A stretch of 64,000 nucleotides of DNA from Acidobacteriota bacterium (lineage in GTDB: Bacteria > Acidobacteriota > Blastocatellia > Pyrinomonadales > Pyrinomonadaceae), in NCBI GenBank assembly GCA_020199835.1, contig JAIVJV010000011.1:62001-126000 (forward strand), read 5' to 3'. The position numbers and the translations under genes were made by a program. This document shows positions 60,122-64,000 of this stretch, piece by piece. The notes under the pieces were generated by a model, which saw only the letters and a list, made by a program, of their open reading frames with translations, had not been told where the DNA came from and did not search any database. The stretch's first letter is position 1. Every line of letters starts with the position of its first letter.

Positions 60122-61026
60122 TTGTCTTTCGGCATTACTTCTTTACCGCCGCGAAAGATGTCGCGCATCAATTTCTCCTGCGGCACCGACAAGATCTCCA
60201 ACCCGTACGCGCGTCGCTGTTGCAACTGCTCCATGTGCACTTCGTTCATCTCCGGCAAGTGCTTTGCGGTCCACGCGTTTTCAATAAACTCCAGCGGATA
60301 ATCCTTGCGCATCGGATGTCCATCCCAGTCAGTCGGCAACAACAACCGGCGCAAGTCCGGATGACCAGTGAACGGAATGCCAAACAGATCGTAGACCTCG
60401 CGTTCAAGCCAATTCGCTGCCGGCCAAACACCGGTGACACTCGCGACACCGACGTTTTCATCAGTGTCGACTTTCAAACGGACCCGCTGATTCAAGTCGA
60501 TCGAAAACAAGTTGTAGACGACTTCGAATGGTCCCGCGCCACGCTCGGGATAGTGAACACAGGTCAAATCAGAAAGGTAATCGAAGCGCGACTCTCCATC
60601 TCGCTTGAGAAACTCACAGACCTCCACGATTCCTTCACGATCGACTCGCACCGAGAGTTGACCAACAAACTCAAGCGCTTCGCCAACGCCCGCGCCAAAC
60701 TGCGCTTTCAGTTTCTGGACGAGCGGATGATTGCTCGCATCCGTGGGCTTCGGTCCTTCTTCTTTCTTCTTGACTGGAGGTTTCGGTGCGCTCGGCGCGC
60801 CCGGCGCTCCGGCGGGTGTCGCAGGTTTGTCCGCTGCGAGCGACTCCTTCACGGCCGCGACACGCGATTTAGCCTGCTCGACCATCGCGGCCTTTTCGGC
60901 GTCGGCGCCTGCCAGTTCGCCTGCGGGTGGAATCGCAGAAGGTGAGGGCGTCCCGGACGAGTCGGCTGGCGACCCGTCCGGCCGCATAGGTTCTTCGGAA
61001 CCAGGCTGCTTCGTGTCTTCTGACAT
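60118..61026 (-). CDS. nuoC: NADH-quinone oxidoreductase subunit C with long Pro/Ala-rich N-terminus
   Basis: 302 residues. The last 200 are the 30-kDa subunit: VVYNLFSIDLNQRVRLKV and WPAANWLEREVYDLFGIPFTGHPDLRRLLLPTDWDGHPMRKDYPLE, the diagnostic EREVYDxFG...DW.GHP.RKDYP stretch. The first 95 residues are disordered, rich in Ala, Pro, Ser and Lys (PAGAPGAPSAPKPPVKKKEEG). Such extensions are not part of E. coli or Thermus NuoC. First gene of the row; nuoA and nuoB are not found before it. A -10 box lies at 61138. Confidence 0.95.
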   Translation of the reverse strand: MSEDTKQPGSEEPMRPDGSPADSSGTPSPSAIPPAGELAGADAEKAAMVEQAKSRVAAVKESLAADKPATPAGAPGAPSAPKPPVKKKEEGPKPTDASNHPLVQKLKAQFGAGVGEALEFVGQLSVRVDREGIVEVCEFLKRDGESRFDYLSDLTCVHYPERGAGPFEVVYNLFSIDLNQRVRLKVDTDENVGVASVTGVWPAANWLEREVYDLFGIPFTGHPDLRRLLLPTDWDGHPMRKDYPLEFIENAWTAKHLPEMNEVHMEQLQQRRAYGLEILSVPQEKLMRDIFRGGKEVMPKDK

Positions 61027-61132
61027 AGATGCCTAGTGCTCGGCTATACCTACACTTCGATTAGCAGAATAAAACAATGCGTTGGGATGCATTTTTACTG
61101 CTATTAAGAGAAGACTTGAAATTCGGAAACGG

Positions 61133-61138
61133 ATTATA
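61133..61138 (-). promoter_or_regulatory. TATAAT box for the nuo operon
   Basis: Perfect TATAAT on the minus strand at 61138-61133, about 107 bases before the nuoC start. A TGGACG -35 candidate lies 19 bases upstream. This gives a leader of about 100 bases. The region is shared with the divergent methyltransferase gene. Confidence 0.5.
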
Positions 61139-61165
61139 GCAGAAGTAGTGTAAATTCCGTCCACC

Positions 61166-62110
61166 TTGACTCGCGCACCCGCCAACAGAACGTTGACGCT
61201 CTCCGAAGAGGAGTTGGCACACTCCCAAAAAGCACTCTCGAGCATCAGTTCAGCCGTTACCGCAGACGAAGTTTGCGATCGAATTTTCTGTCAGGACGTT
61301 TTTACCGCGCTGGCTCATCTGCCGAGTGGTTTCGTCGATCTGATGTTTGCGGATCCACCTTACAACCTCACGAAGACGTTCAACGATCGGCGCTTCAGGA
61401 AAACTACCGTTGATCAATACGCCGACTGGCTGGATTCGTGGCTCTCGCAAACCGTGCGGCTATTGAAACCCACCGCTTCTGTTTACATCTGCGGCGACTG
61501 GGAATCATCGGGCGCGATTCATTGCGTCGGTGAGAAGTACTTCATTCCGCGCAATCGAATCACGTGGGAACGAGAGAAAGGCCGCGGCGCAAAGTCAAAC
61601 TGGAAAAAGTGCTCCGAGGACATCTGGTTTTTTACGGTTTCTGACGATTACCACTTCGACGTCGAGGCTGTGAGGCTCAAACGACAGGTGATCGCGCCTT
61701 ATACGGATCCGAACGGCGCGCCCAAGGACTGGGAAGACACCGAGGACGGGCGTTTTCGGCTCACGCATCCGTCAAATCTGTGGACGGATCTGACGGTTCC
61801 CTACTGGTCAATGCCCGAGAACACCGACCATCCCACGCAGAAACCCGAGAAACTGCTGGCGAAAATCATTCTCGCCAGCTCTCGCCCGGGCGACCTCGTT
61901 TTCGATCCCTTTAACGGCTCCGGCACTACGACGGTCGTCGCCAAAAAACTCGGACGCCACCACCTCGGCGTCGAGTTGGAGGAGATTTTTTGCTGCTATG
62001 CTCAAAAGCGCCTCGACCTGGCGGCTGAGGACCGCACTATTCAGGGGTACACTGATGGCACGTTTTGGGAGAGAAACACCTTTTCCAAACAGGCTCGAAA
62101 ACGCAACTAA
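61166..62110 (+). CDS. Orphan DNA methyltransferase, beta class
   Basis: 314 residues. Motif IV is FADPPYN near residue 62 and motif I is FDPFNGSGTT near residue 257. Catalytic motif before SAM motif is the beta-class order, shared by N6-adenine and N4-cytosine enzymes such as HinfI and CcrM relatives. In between lie a WIDSW-like helix, NRITWEREKGRGAKSNWKKCSEDIWFF and SNLWTDLTVPYWSMPENTDHPTQKPEKLL with the His-Pro-Thr-Gln-Lys-Pro block. No restriction endonuclease gene stands next to it, so it may serve gene regulation or protection. The start is a TTG; target specificity cannot be read by eye. Confidence 0.9.
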   Translation: MTRAPANRTLTLSEEELAHSQKALSSISSAVTADEVCDRIFCQDVFTALAHLPSGFVDLMFADPPYNLTKTFNDRRFRKTTVDQYADWLDSWLSQTVRLLKPTASVYICGDWESSGAIHCVGEKYFIPRNRITWEREKGRGAKSNWKKCSEDIWFFTVSDDYHFDVEAVRLKRQVIAPYTDPNGAPKDWEDTEDGRFRLTHPSNLWTDLTVPYWSMPENTDHPTQKPEKLLAKIILASSRPGDLVFDPFNGSGTTTVVAKKLGRHHLGVELEEIFCCYAQKRLDLAAEDRTIQGYTDGTFWERNTFSKQARKRN

Positions 62111-62117
62111 CGCTCGG

Positions 62118-62147
62118 CTTGACGTGTCTAACCACCGGCACCTATCA
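62118..62147 (+). promoter_or_regulatory. Promoter for rpmE
   Basis: TTGACG at 62118-62123 and TATCAT at 62142-62147, spacing 18. It lies 8 bases after the methyltransferase stop and 63 bases before the rpmE start. A clear five-of-six -35 match. Confidence 0.6.
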
Positions 62148-62210
62148 TGTCTTGTTTGAAAACGCAGCCCCTGCGGTTGCCTAAAGAGTCGATCGAAGAG
62201 TAAAAGAGTA

Positions 62211-62441
62211 ATGAAACCTGGAATTCACCCGGAATACGTAGAAATCACCGTTAGCTGTGCTTGCGGAGAGACTTTTAAAACGCGCTCCACTAAAAAAGGC
62301 GACCTGCACGTCGAAATCTGTTCCGCTTGCCACCCATTCTTTACCGGCAAGCAGAAACTCGTCGACACCGCGGGACGCGTGGATCGCTTCAACAAACGCT
62401 ACGGCAAGAAACCGGCAGAAGAAACTGCCGCTGCGAAATAA
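62211..62441 (+). CDS. rpmE: 50S ribosomal protein L31, zinc-binding form
   Basis: 76 residues. The C+ zinc pattern is complete: Cys16 and Cys18 in SCACGE, Cys37 and Cys40 in [12 protein letters not shown]. The block IHPEY at the start and [13 protein letters not shown] at the end are the usual L31 text. In many bacteria the zinc form is replaced by a zinc-free one when zinc is low. Start ATG with a weak AAGAG ribosome site 6 bases upstream. A promoter precedes it and a hairpin follows. Confidence 0.96.
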   Translation: MKPGIHPEYVEITVSCACGETFKTRSTKKGDLHVEICSACHPFFTGKQKLVDTAGRVDRFNKRYGKKPAEETAAAK

Positions 62442-62506
62442 CCCCTGATTGATGGGTTTACGCAACCAACATTAGCAACCACATTCGAACGCCGGCGTGA
62501 TTGGTC

Positions 62507-62543
62507 GGTCGCTCCTCGTCGTGCAGATAAAGCACGAGCGACC
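62507..62543 (+). terminator. Hairpin after rpmE
   Basis: GGTCGCT pairs with AGCGACC and an inner CGTGC with GCACG, with a 6-base bulge on the left side and loop AGATAAA. A short T-C rich tail follows (TTCCC). Probably the rpmE terminator. Confidence 0.5.
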
Positions 62544-62568
62544 TTCCCAACCATAGCCGGCCTTTTCG

Positions 62569-62574
62569 TATCCT
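62569..62574 (+). promoter_or_regulatory. -10 box directly before the yqhQ-like start
   Basis: TATCCT ends 6 bases before ATG 62581, again without a Shine-Dalgarno sequence. Same layout as at the nnrDE, recG and tsaD starts. Confidence 0.35.
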
Positions 62575-62580
62575 AAAATT

Positions 62581-63780
62581 ATGAGTACACCAGAACGAGA
62601 TCTCATCGTCGGCGGCCAGGCCGTTATCGAAGGTGTCATGATGCGCACGCCAAACGCCTACGCGATCGCCGTGCGCAAGCCTGACGGCACGATTGTCAAC
62701 ACTGCCGCGCGTCTGCCGAAATGGAGCGACAAGTATCCGATACTAAAGCTGCCGGTGCTGCGCGGCGGCGCGGTTCTCGTTCAATCGATGGGCCTCGGGA
62801 TCAAGGCGCTCAACTACTCCGCCAACGAAGCCTTTGTAGAGATCGAAGACGCCAGGACGGAAAACGTGAAAGTAGCGCTCTCGCCCGCAGTGATCGAAGG
62901 CGAAGGCGACTTCGCGGGATTGACTGGCGCCGTGCCCGGTCTGATTCCCGTGCCGACGCAGAAACGCTCGCGTGACGAACTCAAGAAAGGGACGACCGCG
63001 GCGGCTGCGGGATCGATCGTCTTCGCGTTGATCTTTAACATCCTGCTCTTCGTTGCCGCGCCGTTGTTGTTGACGAACGCGTTGTTTATCGCAGCCGGTT
63101 GGGCCGCCGCACCGCAAGCAGTTTCAAGCACAGCGCCTGTTCCGGCCGCGGATGGTTCTCCCACCGTTACGGAAGCAGCGCCGGTTCCGTGGTATGAGAA
63201 CGCGTGGTCCAATGTGCGCTGGTATCTTCATCCGGTGCGGCCTTCAGTCGCGTTCAACCTGATCGACGGCCTTATTCGCATGACGTTTTTCCTGATCATG
63301 ATCGTCACCTTCTCGCTGTTGAAGGACATCAGGCGCGTCTTCGAGTATCACGGCGCGGAACACAAGACAGTATTTACCTGGGAAGCCGGATTGCCGCTCA
63401 CAGTCGAGAACGCGCGGCCGCAGCCACGACAGCATCCGCGTTGCGGCACCAGCTTTCTGATGGTCGTCATGATCGTTGCAATCGTTCTGTTCTCAGTGAT
63501 TAAGTTTGACTCGTTGGTGCTGAACTTTCTCATTCGCCTCGCGCTGATGCCGGTAGTCGCGGGCATTTCGTACGAGATCATTCGCTTGTCGGCAAAGAAA
63601 GAAAGCAGTTGGATCTTCAAAATGATGACGCGTCCCGGTGTGTGGCTGCAAAACATCACCACGCAGGAGCCCGACGATCAGCAGCTCGAAGTAGCGATCG
63701 AAGCTTTGAAGGAGTCGCTCAAACTGGAGCCCAAATTGGAGTTGCAGCCAGGCGAACCATTGCCGGCGCCCTTATCGTGA
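62581..63780 (+). CDS. DUF1385 membrane protein (YqhQ family)
   Basis: 399 residues. The N-terminal motif [28 protein letters not shown] identifies the DUF1385/YqhQ family. [30 protein letters not shown] follows, then at least four membrane helices and [44 protein letters not shown], the central signature with His, Glu and Cys. [12 protein letters not shown]-like text and [24 protein letters not shown] close it. The function is unknown. In many genomes, as here, it stands next to prfA, with 7 bases between stop and start. Confidence 0.92.
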   Translation: MSTPERDLIVGGQAVIEGVMMRTPNAYAIAVRKPDGTIVNTAARLPKWSDKYPILKLPVLRGGAVLVQSMGLGIKALNYSANEAFVEIEDARTENVKVALSPAVIEGEGDFAGLTGAVPGLIPVPTQKRSRDELKKGTTAAAAGSIVFALIFNILLFVAAPLLLTNALFIAAGWAAAPQAVSSTAPVPAADGSPTVTEAAPVPWYENAWSNVRWYLHPVRPSVAFNLIDGLIRMTFFLIMIVTFSLLKDIRRVFEYHGAEHKTVFTWEAGLPLTVENARPQPRQHPRCGTSFLMVVMIVAIVLFSVIKFDSLVLNFLIRLALMPVVAGISYEIIRLSAKKESSWIFKMMTRPGVWLQNITTQEPDDQQLEVAIEALKESLKLEPKLELQPGEPLPAPLS

Positions 63781-63787
63781 GGTTTTC

Positions 63788-64000
63788 ATGTTAGAAAAAC
63801 TCGATCAGATTGTTAGCCGTTACGAAGAGTTGACGCAGGAGTTGTCGTCGCCGGAGCTGATTTCCAATCCTTCGGCTTACGGCAAGGCCGCGAAACAGCA
63901 TCGCAACCTCGAAGAAGTTGTTAAGAAGTACCAGGCGTGGAAAGGGTTGAAAGCGGAACTCGCCGGCGCGCGCGAGTTATACGATACGTCTGACGATGAA
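63788..64000 (+). CDS. prfA: Peptide chain release factor 1 (start only, cut by window edge)
   Basis: 71 codons are visible from ATG 63788 to the edge. The start LEKLDQIVSRYEELTQELSSPELISNPSAYGKAAKQHRNLEEVVKKYQ matches the N-terminal helical domain of RF1, whose family begins MLxKLxxIxxRYEEL. The catalytic GGQ and PxT anticodon-like motif lie beyond the window. RF1 ends translation at UAA and UAG. It follows the yqhQ-like gene at once, so the two are co-transcribed. Confidence 0.93.
   Translation, partial: MLEKLDQIVSRYEELTQELSSPELISNPSAYGKAAKQHRNLEEVVKKYQAWKGLKAELAGARELYDTSDDE

Noticed and set aside
1-64000. CRISPR arrays, tRNA/rRNA genes, transposases or prophage genes
   Set aside because: Read through all intergenic stretches; no regularly spaced repeats, cloverleaf-like text or transposase motifs were seen.

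Overview
The window looks like chromosomal DNA of a Gram-negative, aerobic-type bacterium, most likely an acidobacterium of the Blastocatellia/Pyrinomonadaceae kind. This is an inference from gene content, not from a marker phylogeny. The evidence is lipid A/Kdo genes (waaA, lpxK), a PEP-CTERM protein, type IV pilus minor pilins, a zinc-ribbon Ser/Thr kinase, YARHG-repeat and retropepsin-like proteins, and a split nuo cluster. Base composition is GC-rich except for roughly the first 1.5 kb, which looks lower in GC by eye and carries accessory-type genes. I see no rRNA, tRNA, CRISPR array or transposase.

Layout. 1-1500: a gene fragment entering from the left edge, a decapitated XRE-type regulator and a proteasome-like Ntn hydrolase. 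1.5-12.4 kb: metabolic and housekeeping genes (aminotransferases, thiL, cysS, a bacterial GH47 mannosidase, prolyl oligopeptidase, an amidohydrolase coupled to a lytic transglycosylase). 12.4-16.3 kb: a minus-strand set with a DNA glycosylase (Ogg2 type), a TPR plus double retropepsin protein, a PIN nuclease and a small partner. 16.4-24.8 kb: PBP4-type carboxypeptidase, four minor-pilin genes, an NtrC-type regulator and murJ. 24.9-33.2 kb: PEP-CTERM protein, nnrDE, tsaE, a bacilliredoxin, recG, rsmD and tsaD. 33.3-39.3 kb: the hrcA-grpE-dnaK-dnaJ heat-shock operon, ending in a YARHG-repeat protein. 39.4-44.8 kb: SprT-like protease, efp, waaA, lpxK and a membrane Ser/Thr kinase.

45.0-61.0 kb is the most striking part: sixteen minus-strand genes, nearly all touching or overlapping. 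They run nuoC, a small unknown gene, nuoD, H, I, a four-helix-bundle cassette, nuoJ, K, L, M, N, a GT2 glycosyltransferase, a radical SAM/SPASM protein, atpZ, atpI, atpB and atpE. Proton-pumping complex I and the membrane sector of ATP synthase therefore appear to share one transcription unit, while nuoA, B, E, F, G and the b, delta and F1 genes are not in the window. The four-helix-bundle gene sits exactly between the nuoI stop and the nuoJ start and is bordered by inverted arrays of a 7-bp repeat (ATTGCCR), which looks like a small mobile or insertable cassette. 61.2-64.0 kb: an orphan beta-class DNA methyltransferase, rpmE, yqhQ-like DUF1385 and the start of prfA.

Other points to follow up are an EF-P with Asn at the modified tip position, an F0 c subunit with Gln and Glu-Ser at the ion site, several apparently leaderless genes with a -10 box directly before the start codon, and two related palindromic intergenic elements.
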